A stretch of 64,000 nucleotides of DNA from Agapetus fuscipes (GCA_951799405.1 OX637352.1:15138820-15202819); one strand, 5' to 3'; shown: positions 21,180 through 31,862, counted from the first letter of the stretch. Notes: a model not told the origin generated them from the sequence alone. Translations and numbers: made by a program.

Positions 21180-21620
21180 GCGCCAGACTGAGGCGGAAAG
21201 AAAACCGTACTATTATCAGGATCAGAAGAAGCAAGAGAAAGCTCGTCGGGCAGAGACAAATACAGCCGAAGACCAAGAAAGTAAAGAGAGAAAGAAAACG
21301 GATGAAAAGACACAAGAGAAAGCTCATCAGGGAGAAAAAAGGATAGTTAAAGACAGGTTCAGAGAGTACGAGGACAAACGAGAAGAAGGAAGAGAACGCT
21401 CATAAGGGAGAGGAAAATACAGTTGAAAAAGTCACACAGAGTAAGAAGACGGACCACAAGCAAGGAGAGAAAATAACAGTCGAAGAGAAAATCAGAGGGT
21501 AGAGAGATTAAGAAGAAAGACAAGAGGAGTGGAAAAAAAAATCCAGTAAAAGAGAAAGTCAGCAGAGAGAGAGTAAGAAGACAGACCATCAGAAAAAGAA
21601 AGGATGCTCATCATCGCAGG
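21180..21620 (+). repeat. Purine-rich low-complexity tract
   Basis: About 440 bp of GAGAAAGAAAA-like sequence. The Lys/Arg-rich frames through it are composition artefacts. The frame at 21604-21882 (GREKKSKIILNPVQGQ) is slightly more complex but unrecognised. Confidence 0.5.
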
Positions 21621-21854
21621 GAGAGAGAAGAAGAGTAAGATAATTTTGAATCCTGTGCAGGGACAACGTGTGAAATGTGGAAGTGTGCTGATGTCCAATA
21701 TTTGGAAGTGTCGTGTAAATGATGAAACTAGTATTGTTGTGCATCCAGATGATGTTCTTGAAACAAGTGTATTGGTCCAAGTTCCAAGAAAACGAGAGAC
21801 TCATGTATTTATTTCTGTGCTACCTAATACTTTTTTCTACTCCCATTTGAAGAG

Positions 21855-22096
21855 CCCTCTGCGAGCTTGGTCGTCGCTGTAGAAAGCGCCAATTCTCAAG
21901 CAAGACCCAGTTGTTGTAAGGTTGGATGGACCTTTCAGCGACCGGTCTTTGGTAAAGGTTTATGAATTTTTCGACTCAGCGAAGAGCACATTCGAAAGAA
22001 CACTGGTATATTTTTTGTGCTCCGCCGGGATTCGAATCCACAACCTTCCATTAACGAGTCCGGATTGTTGCCACTGGACTACGGACCGGGGCAAGA
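21855..22096 (-). repeat. S2 SINE next to 5S rRNA sequence
   Basis: Minus-strand copy with tRNA-like head GGTCCGTAGTCCAGTGGCAA and B-box GGATTCGAATCCCGGCGG, then the family body. Its 5' end lies within ~6 bp of the 3' end of the 5S-like sequence, in the same orientation. Confidence 0.8.
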
Positions 22097-22097
22097 T

Positions 22098-22180
22098 GCC
22101 AACGACACGCGGTGTACCTGAGCGGTAACCCATCCAAGTACTATCCGCGCCCAATGTTGCTTAACTTCGGTGATCTATGG
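22098..22180 (-). pseudogene. 5S rRNA-like sequence, 3' part
   Basis: On the minus strand this reads the 5S internal promoter and 3' arm, including GAAGTTAAGCAACATTGGGC and GGATAGTACTTGGATGGG, ending CGCGTGTCGTTGGC. It is interrupted exactly at the hAT insertion; the 5' part is 24305-24337. Together they give about 117 nt, the normal 5S length, with only a few differences from insect 5S as I recall it. Confidence 0.85.
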
Positions 22181-22353
22181 CAGCTATACTCTAAGTGTGT
22201 TTCGCGGAACCCTAGGGTTCCATGATACCTCTGTCGGGGTTCCGCAAGAATTTAGAAAAAAAAAATCAAAACACCTCTCTCTGGTCGCTCCGCAGATGCG
22301 CGGACTCCGCGGCCGCGCGGAGACAAAACGCTATGAACGTTATTTATTTATGT

Positions 22354-23047
22354 GTGTTATAAAGCTAAATCTGCCGTTTTTGTTTCTTACACTTTATGGT
22401 CTTAGCAAAATAGTTACAGTAATGAAAAAAATCAAGCATGTTTATTAATTTTTTATCTTAATTATAAAGCTTAAACAAATTATATAACTTAAGAATTGCC
22501 ACCACAAAAAAATACTGAAAAAAACGCGTTTTTTTTACATTTTTAGCTTTTTTTTCGTGTGTGCTGTATTTTGGATTTTTTTTTTGCTTTTTATTTACAG
22601 AACTATACATTGTTTACGTTCAATACTCAACAGTTTTTTAATAATGTCGATAGTTTTTGAGTAAATATGGAAAAACTGAAACTACTAAATGAATTAAATT
22701 TTAATTAAATCAAAGAACACAGTTTTTCCATATTTACTCAAAAACTATTGACATTATTGAAAAAATGTTGAGAATTGAATGTAAACAATGTATAGTTCTG
22801 TAAGTAAAAAGCAAAAAAAAAAAATCCAAAATACAGCACACACGAAAAAAAAGCTAAAAATGTAAAAAAAAATGCGTTTTTTTCAATATTTTTTTGTGGT
22901 GGCAATTCTTAAGTTATATATTTTGTTGAAGCTTTATAATTAAGATAAAAAATTAATAAACATGCTTGATTTTTTTCATTACTGCAACTATTTTGCTAAG
23001 ACCATAAAGTGTAAGAAACAAAAACGGCAGATTTAGCTTTATAACAC
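22354..23047. repeat. 694-bp palindrome inside the hAT element
   Basis: The left arm (22354-22677) is the reverse complement of the right arm (22721-23047) with few mismatches, and the centre is 43 bp of AT-rich DNA. The arms begin GTGTTATAAAGCTAAATC. There is no coding sequence. It is either a foldback insertion or an inverted duplication of hAT internal DNA. Confidence 0.85.
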
Positions 23048-23079
23048 GCCTTAAGTGTCACGAATGAAAAATAAAGCGC

Positions 23080-24112
23080 CTAATTGTAGTTCCAGTCATT
23101 ATATTCTGCATAGACAAGCACTTGCGATGAAGCAAATGCCGTCAAATCTAAAATTAGTTATGGGTGAAGCGGTAAAAATAATTAATTTTATCAAATCACG
23201 ACCACTACAATCCTGATTGTTCTCATTATTGTGTGAAGATTATGGCAGCAAACATAAAACACTGCTGCTCCATACAGAAGTGCGATGGTTGTCTCGGGGT
23301 AAAACTTTAACAAGGCTATTTGAACTTAGAGCCGAGTTACAAATGTTTCTTTCAGCAGATACTTCTTTTAATTTGAAGGACCGTTTGTATGATAAAACTT
23401 GGTTGTTCCGATTGTCTTTTATGGCGGATATTTTTCAAAAACTTAACGAATTGAATTTATCGTTGCAAGGTAAACAGACAACAGTGTTTCAGGCCTATAA
23501 TAAAATAACTGCTTGTCAAAGAAAATTAGATTTTTGGATCATTTCATTGGTAAGAAAGAAATAGAAAGCTTTACGTTACTCAGTGAGTTTGTTAGCGAAA
23601 ACGACTCAGGAATGTTTGAAGATGATGTGTTTGAAGAATTGGTCCAATATCTCAGTTCGATGCGCGCATCTTTTGAAAAGTATTTTCCCGAAGAACACAA
23701 TACAAAAATTAAAGTGAATTCATGGATTTATAATCCTTTTTTACCCAACTTGGAAAAGCCTGAAAACATGTCAAACGAGATATATGAATCTCTTTTAGAA
23801 ATGTCATCAGACACAAGTATGGAGTCACTGTTCAAAACGACGTCTCTCAATGAATTTTGGTGCAGAATCCAAGATTAATATGCAATGCTTGGCCAAATGG
23901 CTCTGGATATTCTTCTCCCGTTCCCAACTACATATTTGTGCTTGACAGGATTCTCTACCTACGCAGCCACGAAAACAAAATATCGCAATAGACTGGACGC
24001 CGAAGCTGATATGAGACTCCAACTTTCTTCCATCAAACCTGATATCAACCAATTGATGAAAAATAACACAACAGTTTCATACCTCCCACTAGTTAGATTT
24101 TTTCTTTTTTAA
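23080..24112 (+). pseudogene. hAT transposase C-terminal half (SCAND3/ZBED5-like)
   Basis: Successive frames read EVRWLSRGKTLTRLFELR, FLADTSF-like, then ENDSGMFEDDVFEELVQYLS, then the hAT dimerisation region TTYLCLTGFSTYAATKTKYR and EADMRLQLSSIKPDI. This order matches ZBED5/GTF2IRD2-type domesticated hAT transposases and their relatives. There is an in-frame stop near 23216, a frameshift near 23560 and a stop at 23876. The N-terminal BED finger and first catalytic Asp region are missing. It is inactive. Confidence 0.82.
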
Positions 24113-24304
24113 TGTTTTCTATTATTGTCCTTGCCAAGTGGTGAAGTAAATAATAATTAGTAACTGTTCCATTGTACTTTTATTATGCTGATTAACAAAG
24201 AATACACTTATAAAAACAATTGTTTTATTGTAGGGTTCCATCAAGTATTTTGCTTCCCAAAAGGGTTCCGTCATTAAAAAAATTTGAGAACCACTGATCT
24301 ATGG

Positions 24305-24337
24305 GAACCGGTGCTTTAAAAATGGTAACGTCGTTGA
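24305..24337 (-). pseudogene. 5S rRNA-like sequence, 5' part
   Basis: Minus strand CAACGACGTTACCATTTTTA then GCACCGGTTCC, which is the start of 5S rRNA with a degraded first third. It continues into 22180 once the hAT and its duplication are removed. It is preceded by CTTGACTTATAGGT, the first ~14 nt of the R1 family. Confidence 0.75.
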
Positions 24338-24345
24338 CCTATAAG

Positions 24346-24517
24346 TCAAGAAATTTATTTTTCACACATAGGTGTAATAAATTTACAGTATTAGTTACTT
24401 GATTAGTACGTTTATTAATTTATTTAATAAAAAATATTAAAACTGAATAAAAAGTTGAAATGCGAAAAAAAGTGTTTCTTTGCTCCTGGCGAGAAATTGA
24501 ATTTTATTTATTGGTAA
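24346..24517. other. AT-rich spacer
   Basis: Nothing recognisable. Confidence 0.35.
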
Positions 24518-24760
24518 AATTGACCGGTCCGTAGTCCTAATGGTAACGCTTCGGACTCGTAACTCGAAGGTTATGGGCTAAAATCCCGGCGAAGCACAAA
24601 AAATATACCATTTATATTTTCAAATTTGCTTTCGCTGGGTTGAAAAAATTCATAAACCTTTACCAAAGACCGGTCATCAAAAGGTCCATCCAACCTTACA
24701 ACAACTGGTTCTTGCTTGAGAATTGGCGCTTTCTACAGCGACGAAAAGTTCGGCTCTTGA
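24518..24760 (+). repeat. S2 SINE
   Basis: Head CCGGTCCGTAGTCCTAATGG, a degraded B box, then the body to GCGACGAAAAGTTCGG. It is followed directly by a reversed S1. Confidence 0.75.
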
Positions 24761-24786
24761 GGAGTGTTTCGCATCACCTTAGAATA

Positions 24787-25030
24787 AACACAACTAAGCT
24801 GCACATATGGTGTAACTTCTTGCCTGCATTAACCCCGAAAGGGTCGCATGTGGCGATTCGGGACCTATTTATTTTTACAGGTAAGGGGGCCGGCCTCACA
24901 CCAACCAGTTTCAGTTGAAGTAGGGGTTTTCCAACCTCTGACTGGTTCTCACTTCTTGTGAAGGCTGAGTAAACCTTGCGATCGAACCCTTGCTCTCGGC
25001 ATGGAATGCAAGCATTTTACCAATTGAGTG
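24787..25030 (-). repeat. S1 SINE, b variant
   Basis: Reverse copy with 3' variant CGATTCGGGACC. The head is degraded (B box GGTTCGATCGCAAGG region) and ends at CACTCAATTGG on the minus strand, where an R1 copy starts. Confidence 0.7.
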
Positions 25031-25268
25031 ATTCCTTGACTTATAGGTTGGCATGAGGCTGACCACCCATACTGTAAAAAATGGTTCACTTTGCCAATGT
25101 GTCAGGGAAGGTCGACGAAAGTTGTGGGGCTTATGTTCATTTGAGGTTTGGATTTTATTTGTAAGTACACATTCAGCATTTGTAAGCGCGAACTACACGT
25201 GTTGGTTTGTGGGCATACATCTGAGAGCTTTAAATGATTATATATCCTTGCAACTTAGATTATAGATT
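25031..25268 (+). repeat. R1 repeat, b subtype, full length
   Basis: From ATTCCTTGACTTATAGGTTG to CTTGCAACTTAGATTATAGA. The b subtype has AAGTTGTGGGGCTTATG and AAGCGCGAACTACACGTG. It has a small internal deletion after CCAATGT. Confidence 0.8.
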
Positions 25269-25517
25269 ATAGAGCTATCGACCTTTTTACGAGCTTGGTC
25301 GTCGTCGCTACAAAGTGCCAATTCTCAAGCAAGACCCAGTTGCTGTAAGGCGGGATGGAGCTTTTGTTACCGGTCATGAGTAAAGGTATATAAATTTTTC
25401 AACCCAGCGAAGAGCAAATTTGAAAATATAAATGGCATACTTGTTGTGCTCCGCCGGGATTCGAACCCACAAATTCCATTCAGAGTCCGAAATGTCACCA
25501 CTGAACTACGGACCGGG
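25269..25517 (-). repeat. S2 SINE followed by S1 head stub
   Basis: Minus-strand S2 (head GGTCCGTAGTTCAGTGGTGA, body) running into GCTCGTAAAAAGGTCGATAGC, the start of S1, which then stops. The same S2-S1 junction occurs at 33475-33500. Confidence 0.75.
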
Positions 25518-25936
25518 CATCACTAGAATAATTTCTATTATAAAGATTATGAAAAAAAAGACAATTTTTTTTGCAAAATATTTTACTATCCTTTATTATA
25601 ATATTTTTCTATTTGGTCGTCATCAATATATATAATGCCCTTCGCCGTCATCATTCGCTTACAATTTCAATTTTCAAAATTAATGCCATCACAGAAGATG
25701 AAAAACATTCCTGATCTATGGCAAATTAATTTTTGTATATATGCTGCAATGCTGCGAGTTTTCGCGTTTGTGTTTAAAAATATATGAAAACTTTTTTCAA
25801 TAAACCTGTTTCTTCATACTGAAAATGTATGGAAATAAATTGACATCTAGCGGCAAAACGTGAAAGTTTTTTTATATTTTCTTTTATTTCATGCAAATTA
25901 AAAAAAAAATACACAAAATAAAAATGGATTTAAATC
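25518..25936. other. AT-rich DNA
   Basis: No recognisable feature. Confidence 0.35.
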
Positions 25937-26570
25937 TGTAATCTAAGTTGCAAAGATATACAACATTTGAGATTCATATTACATGCATTCTTACAAGCAG
26001 ACATGTATAAGTTCGCGCTTACATATGCTGCATGTGTATTTACAACACGACTTTTCCTCAAACAGAGATAAAATTTGCATACCTTGACTGATAGGTTGGT
26101 ATGCGACTGACCACCCATACTGTAAAAAATGGTTCACTTTGCCAATGTCACCCCTGCTTCAGGGAAGGTCGGCAAGAGTTGCAGGGCTTATAATAATTTG
26201 AGATTGGGTTTTTTATATTGTAGGTCCACATGCGGCATGTGTGAGCACGAAATTATGCATGTCTGCTTATGGGAATGCATTTATTATGAATCTCAAATGA
26301 TACATATCTTTGCAGCTTAGATTTAGATTTAGAATTAGATTTAGATGGTGAACCATTACTTACAGTATGGGTGGTCAGCCACATACTAACCTTTTAGTCA
26401 AGGAAATTATTTTGTTTACTTCTATAATCTAAGTTGCAAAGATACAAGCACACACTTATAAGTTCGCGCTTACACATGCTGCATGTGTCCTTACAACATA
26501 AAAACACAATCTCTAATAAACATAAGCTCTGCAACTCTTGCCCATCTTCCCTCAAACAGGGGTGACGGCA
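25937..26570. repeat. Cluster of four R1 copies in both orientations
   Basis: Reverse partial at 25937-26075, forward full length at 26078-26343, reverse head at 26346-26405 and reverse body at 26425-26570. The forward copy is one of the most complete: head TACCTTGACTGATAGG, tail (TTTAGA)n. Confidence 0.75.
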
Positions 26571-27090
26571 AACAGTGACAAAACGATACATGACCAAACA
26601 ACAAAGTAACAAAACAGCACAGTGACAAAAAAGCACGGGGACAAAACAAACAGTGAAAAAACAGGAAGGTGATAAAAGAGCACAGTGACATAACAGCACA
26701 GTGACAAAAAATCACGGTGACAAAACAGCACAGTGACACACCAGCACAGTGACAAAACAGCACAGTGACAAAAAATGACGGTGACAAAACAACACAGTGA
26801 CAAATCACCACAGTGACCAAACTACACGGTGACAAAACACCACAGTAACAAAACAGCACAGTGACAAAGCAGCACGTTGACAAAACAGCATAGTGACAAA
26901 ACAACACGGAGACAAAAAAGCACAGTGAAAGAACAGCACAGTGACACAACAACACGGTGACAAAACAACACGGTAACAAAACAGCACAGTGACAAAACAG
27001 CACAGTGACAAAACAGCACAGTGAAAAATCAGCACAGTGTCAAAACAGCACAGTGACAGAACAGCACTTTAACCAAAAATCACAGTGACA
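26568..27090. repeat. 16-bp minisatellite (ACAGCACAGTGACAAA)n
   Basis: About 32 imperfect copies of a ~16-bp unit. The long minus-strand frames rich in Cys-His-Val (26491-27035) come only from the repeat. The array begins inside an R1 copy at CAGGGGTGAC, whose GTGAC-GGCAAA-GTGA string resembles the unit. Confidence 0.92.
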
Positions 27091-27235
27091 TAACACAAGT
27101 ACACTAGCAGACTCGTAAAAGTTCACGCTTACACATGCTGCATGTGGACTTACAACATAAACACCCAACTCAAATGAACATAAGTGCAACTCTTTTTGCA
27201 CTTATGTTCATTTGAGTCAAAAATTTTAATATTTG
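27091..27235. repeat. R1 remnant and short hairpin
   Basis: A reverse R1 piece (TTCACGCTTACACATGCTGC). It ends in the exact hairpin CAAATGAACATAAGTGCAA - CTCTTT - its complement at about 27172-27215. Confidence 0.7.
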
Positions 27236-27642
27236 CATACACTATCGATGTATTAATTTTATTAAGGTATAACCGTTTACAGTGCGGGATATTCCCAGTA
27301 TTTTTTTGTAATGGCGGATTTTCATAAATTTATTTTATCAAAGCCTAACAAATCTAAGTTAATGTTCTTTTACAAAAACTGCGTGTTTTTATTTTACATG
27401 TTTTATAATACTACGAAGTTTAACGCGAGGAAACTATGTGCAATATACACATTTCACAAATGTTAAGGGGTTGGGCTGCGTAGCAGCCAGGGGCAACGCC
27501 CCTAGTTGTAATATTATGTCTTTCAATGGAAATAGGATAATATGTTAAACAATGGTTCTTTGTTCAAATTTTACCTACCCCCATAAAAAGGATTCTCGAT
27601 TTTTGAGTGACATTTTTCTATGACTTATGCTTACCAAGTGAT
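27236..27642. other. AT-rich DNA with two small GC hairpins
   Basis: At about 27470-27512, GGCTGCGTAGCAGCC and GGGGCAACGCCCC precede CTAGTT. This could be another Helitron-like end but is not convincing. Confidence 0.3.
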
Positions 27643-27770
27643 CTTATCTAAGCTGCAAGGATATGTTACATTGGGGATTCACATTATATGAATTCTCACA
27701 AGCAGACACGTACAAGTTCGCGCTTAAACATGCCGCATGTGTACCTACAATATAAAAACCCAATCTCAAA
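27643..27770 (-). repeat. R1 repeat, 3' half (other half 30887-31012)
   Basis: Reverse copy interrupted at AACCCAATCTCAAA by the hAT element. The rest resumes with ATCTCAAATGAACATATGCC at 30887. Confidence 0.85.
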
Positions 27771-28147
27771 CAGTGGCGTGCCTACAGTTTCTGCCTTACG
27801 CATGCTGGATAATTAAGGTTGCACTAAATTACAAATAATAAATCTTACCCCGATGTTTATTTTCCCCAGTGCTTCTTAATTTCTTCAGACTTAGATTTTG
27901 GATTGAAACAATAAAACCTTCACACACTTAAGATCCTCACAAGGCACAACAATATTTTCACCGGAATTAATTTTATATAAGTAGGTACTATCAAAAAAGG
28001 TGGACAAAAAAGACAAAATTAAAAAGCAAAATTATTAATCTAATGATTATTAATTTTTAATTAAAAAACAAAATTAACAATCTTTGTTCCTTGACTTATA
28101 GGTTGTTATGCGACCGCTTGCATCGCCAGGAACCAAAATCTCTCAAA

Positions 28148-28645
28148 AAATGTTAGATTGGCGGTGCACGGTGGTATACTAGTGCCAACCTTGATGTATG
28201 GAAGTGAAGCCTGGACGGTGAGTGAAAGGGAAATTAGTAAAGTCCATACAGTAGAAATGGACTATCTAAGAAGTATGATTGGGAAAAAACGAAGTGACAG
28301 GGTGAGGAATGATTTTGTAAGAGAAGAATGTGGTGTAAGGGAAAGTGTGAAAGTGAAGATTAAAAGAAGTATGTTAAGATGGTTCGGGCATTTGGAGAGA
28401 ATGAGTGATGAAAGATTGACGAAGAAAGTATATGTTGCTAGAATAGATGGATGTCGTGGTAGAGGAAGACCGAGAAAAGTATGGAAGGATCAAATCTCTG
28501 AAATAGCGAATGAATGGGATATCCAGAGTCATAATAAAAGGAGGACTTGTATGAAAAAGGTTATGACTCTGGATGAAATGAAAGAAGTATGCAAGGACAG
28601 GAAGAAGTGGCGGCTAATCTGCAATGTTGATTTCTAATGTTGGTG
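28148..28645 (+). pseudogene. LINE 3' fragment, 159-codon open frame
   Basis: 28158-28637 encodes the same C-terminal LINE segment as 2060-2563: LVPTLMYGSEAWTVSERE, MLRWFGHLERMSDERLTK, GRGRPRKVWKDQ, VCKDRKKW. It is the least damaged copy of this region in the window but is 5'-truncated, with no RT core. It follows a 30-bp R1 head remnant (28087-28115). Confidence 0.8.
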
Positions 28646-28754
28646 TATTCATTTGCTACATTTTTTTTGCATAGGAAATTTTTGACTTTTTTTGTATAGA
28701 TTTCTTTGTAAGGTTTTGTTCTTTTTTATATTTAAATGTAATTTATTATTCATA

Positions 28755-29252
28755 TTCCTTGACTTATAGGTTGGTATGAGGCTGACCACCCATACTGTAA
28801 AAAATGGTTCACTTTGCCAATGTCACCCCTGTTTCAGGGAAGGTCGGCAAAAGTTGTGGGGCTTATGTTCATTTAAGGTTTGGATTTATTTGTAAGTACA
28901 CATTCAGCATTTGTAAGCGCGAACTACACTTGTTGGTTTGTGGGCATACATCTGAGAGCTTTAAATGAATATATCCTTGCAACTTAGATTATAGATTATT
29001 ATTATAGATGCGGCTGACCACCCATAATGTAAAAATTGGTTCACTTTGCCAATGTCACCTCTGTTTCAGGGAAGGACGGCAAGAGTTGCAAGGCTTATGT
29101 TCATTTGAGATTGGGTTTTTATATTGTAGGTCCACATGCGGCATGTGTTAGCGCGAAATTATACATATCTGCTTGTGGGAATGCATTTAATATAAAACTT
29201 AAATGATATATATCTTTGCAGCTTAGATTAGATTAGATTAGATTAGATTTAT
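28755..29252 (+). repeat. Two tandem R1 copies
   Basis: A b-subtype full copy (28755-28998) is followed directly by an a-subtype copy lacking the first ~25 bp (29005-29252), ending in (TTAGA)n. The tail of the first is the apparent target of the second. Confidence 0.8.
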
Positions 29253-29830
29253 AAAATAACAATATAAATATTATCTTGGTTTTGCAAAAAAGTGGATTCG
29301 ATCGCAAACAAGGAATAAGTCAATTATTCTGATATTCGAATAAAACACACCTGACGCGACAGTTTATTCAAAATACAATCGGTCATTCATACAACTGTAA
29401 ATGGCTCCAGTCTGGAATCGTAAAATTGAATGGACGAAAAGCTAAGCATATGGTGATATTATTATCATGTGTACTCCCAAGCACAATCTGTAATAATATT
29501 GTGTTCATTTATAATGACAAAAGAGCTTAAGCGACTATTTTCATACAAGCTCACAGAGATCAAGCTTTTTTCATGCGTTAAACAAAACAGGGATACATTT
29601 GTCAATAACGGTTGCGTAACAGAGTTAACTTCATCAATGCCTTGTCAGGTAGCTAGCATGTCAGATAGCTACCTGTGGAAAAAAAGAAGAAGAAGAAGAC
29701 ATGATCTGTCAAAACATTATACCTGTCACAGGAAAAATAATGTCATTACCAACTTGAAAGAAATTGAAGCGCATCTTTAGCCATAGAAATTGAACCGGAT
29801 CCCAATGAGAGGAAGAAGACAGGCTGAGAT
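29253..29830. other. hAT interior, unrecognised frame 29469-29780
   Basis: 29290-29420 matches 48580-48660 in the related hAT. The 103-codon frame that follows is Lys/Arg-rich at its end (KKRRRRRHDL) and has no recognisable family. Confidence 0.35.
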
Positions 29831-30720
29831 TGTCAGTTAGGAGGGAAACACTTAAAATCCCCCGTTAAGCTCCGCATCGCGCTGCTAGGGAGTTTATAAA
29901 AGGCGTCGACCTCCCACAATCGGGGACACAAACTCTGGGGACACAAGCTCTTCAACACCTGAACCAATAACACCTACCAGGCGTGGCCAAGAACCTCTAT
30001 CGGAGAAGGCTTGAGTCGCCGTTGTTGCCTGCAACACACAGCCCCTGGCCGCGCCTGGGTCCCCCGTGGCGGATTCCTCGGAAGGAAGGAGCCCCTGCTT
30101 TACCCGTCGCAAGCGCCCGCTTGGCTACTCCTTGATATCCGGAGCCCCGTGCCCAAAGTTCCTCGGGAGGACGGAGCACCGGCCCCGTCCAGCCGAGCGC
30201 ACCCGTCTTATCGCTGGCTGAGCCCCGTGCCGCAATTCCTCGGAGTGTGGAGCCCCGACATCCCGCCAAAAGCGTTGGCGTGCCCGAGGCCGGCGCCCCA
30301 GCATCGACTACCCGCATCCCAGCACCAAGACTTCTCTCCATCCCCGTGAGCTAATCGAAAATTTAAATACATTATCTAATTTCACTTAGAACCAGTCAGT
30401 CGTGCAGTTTAGCGTGGTGATGCTCTCATTTCTCATAATTTAAAATAAATCCCGTCTTTCCTTTACCCGGTTTTTCTCTCCATCACCTATATTTTTGAAC
30501 CTCTTTAGCATCAGTGGAAAGCGAGCAAGGTGTTGGGCCTGAACACCACCCTGAGGAGTCTTTAGCTAGCCGGGCAACTGCAAAAGCGCGCAACCTAACC
30601 TCAAAGGGCCCCCTTGTCAGTAGAACCCGTCCTAACCTCAAAATGGTCTGCCTTTCCAGGTAGGGCCATGGAGCGCCTGTAGTGGAGGCCTTCAGTGGCT
30701 TCATCACAGCCTAATAGTAA
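29831..30720 (+). other. GC-rich insert with TATA box, possible solo LTR
   Basis: A ~480-bp GC-rich block, preceded by TATAAAAG at 29896 and followed by AATAAA near 30446. TATA box, GC-rich leader and polyadenylation signal together resemble an LTR, but I could not fix TG/CA ends or a target duplication. Overlapping frames on both strands (29997-30349) look like GC-composition artefacts. The related hAT at 48131-50289 lacks this block. Confidence 0.35.
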
Positions 30721-30886
30721 TAACCTACTGCCACACACAGATGGCAGCAGCACGACTTTTGATGGGGGGAAATTTAAAAAGACGAATGACTTTATATGTC
30801 TGTAATCTACTCAAAAATATTCATTATTTGCATTTCTGAGAGTACGCATGCTTAGCTTTTTAGCTTGTATGATAGTCACGCCACTG

Positions 30887-31012
30887 ATCTCAAATGAACA
30901 TATGCCCTGCAACTCTTGCTTTCCTTCCCTGAAACAGGGGTGACATTGGCAAAGTGAACAATTTTTACAGCATGGGTGGTCAGCCGCATACCAATCTATA
31001 AGTTAAGGAATA
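30887..31012 (-). repeat. R1 repeat, 5' half
   Basis: Continuation of the R1 copy at 27643-27770, ending at the head CTATAAGTTAAGGAA. Confidence 0.8.
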
Positions 31013-31044
31013 TACACGACAAATTACATTTTTTAAATCAATTG

Positions 31045-31148
31045 TTAAAATTTGGCCAAACGCTATATTTTTTGTGCTCCGCTGGCATTCGAACCCACAA
31101 CCTTCCATTCAGAGTCCGAAGTGATATCATTGGACTACGGATTGGTTT
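31045..31148 (-). repeat. S2 SINE head
   Basis: Minus strand tRNA-like head (GTCCAATGATATCACTTCGG; GGTTCGAATGCCAGCGGAG-like). The body is absent. Confidence 0.6.
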
Positions 31149-31505
31149 GTTTTAAATAATATAAATTATATTCCTTTGCCCTCCGTGGGGATTCGAACCC
31201 ACGACCCTTCATGTCAATTTATTTATTTTTAGATTGCCGCCTTTGGTTTTATACGACTCATCTATAATAGACTTCAGGTAGTCTTTTGAATTACCAACAA
31301 AGAAATTAACAATACATTAGTCCCACAAGTTAAGCTGATTCCTAGAAAACCCTGTCTACCTGAGGACTCATTTTGTTGACATAATGACTTGTGTTTATAG
31401 TTACTTGCAGATTGTTTTTTTTTTTTCTGGTTTTTATTTGGTTGGCACTGTGTGACTGTATAGTCACAGATTTCATTTTTTAAAAAAGAAAAATATTTTT
31501 TTTTT
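31149..31505. other. AT-rich DNA with isolated B-box
   Basis: 31178-31212 holds a minus-strand tRNA-like 3' half (GTGGGTTCGAATCCCCACGG). No A box is close by. The rest is unremarkable. Confidence 0.35.
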
Positions 31506-31862
31506 CCGGTCGATAGCTCAGTTGGTAGAGTGCTCGCATTCTACCCCGTAAGCTCGGGTTCGAATCCCACCGAGGAGGGTGACAGAAATGACAGAAATGA
31601 TGTCATGAAATGATTCCTATTTCGGTGTTTATTTCAAACCCCATAATAAAAATACTGCCAAGGTTTACTCAGCCTTCACAAGAAATGAGTACCAGCCCCG
31701 TCGGGAGCCAAGAAACCCCCACTTCAACTGAAGATGTTGGCGTAAGGCCGGCCCCTTACCTGTAAAAATAAATAGGTTCAACTCGCCACATGTGACCCCT
31801 TCGGGGATAACGCGGCAAGAAGTTACACTATATGTGTAGCTTAGTTGCGTTTTAATCTAATC
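31506..31862 (+). repeat. S1 SINE, full length
   Basis: A box TAGCTCAGTTGG, B box GGTTCGAATCCCACC, an ACAGAAATG duplication just after the head, body, and 3' end GTAGCTTAGTTGCGTTTT, running into (TAATC)n. Confidence 0.88.

Larger units (their letters stand above)
22181..24296. mobile_element. hAT transposon with decayed ZBED-type transposase, inside 5S
   Basis: The 8-bp duplication ATCTATGG (22173-22180, 24297-24304) is exact. Imperfect ends CAGCTATACTCTAA and (reverse) CAGTGGTTCTCAAA fit hAT, and subterminal GGGTTCC motifs occur on both sides (for example TTCGCGGAACCCTAGGGTTC and GGTTCCGTC). The left part has been replaced or interrupted by a 694-bp palindrome. The right part encodes the transposase C-terminal half. 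Confidence 0.88.
27771..30886. mobile_element. hAT-like element with CAGTGGCGTG ends, 3.1 kb
   Basis: Ends CAGTGGCGTGCC and (reverse) CAGTGGCGTGACTATCATAC, with an exact 8-bp duplication ATCTCAAA (27763-27770, 30887-30894), inserted in an R1 copy. Terminal ~200 bp on both sides match the relative at 48131-50289 (for example GCATGCTGGATAATTAA; CACAGATGGCAG; CTCAAAAATATTCATTATTT). The inside contains a LINE fragment, two R1 copies and a GC-rich block. No transposase is seen. Confidence 0.88.

Noticed and set aside
21180..21620. Lys/Arg-rich protein-coding gene
   Set aside because: Purine-rich low-complexity DNA gives such frames by composition alone.
26491..27035. Several overlapping Cys/His/Val-rich minus-strand frames up to 170 codons
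   Set aside because: They are produced by the 16-bp minisatellite read in different frames; no natural start context or domain.
27470..27515. Second Helitron 3' end (GGGGCAACGCCCCTAGTT)
   Set aside because: The hairpin overlaps the CTAG instead of preceding it by several bases; not convincing without other copies.
29894..30349. Long Pro/Arg/Gly-rich frames on both strands
   Set aside because: GC-rich composition leaves all frames open; no family features and no splice or start support.
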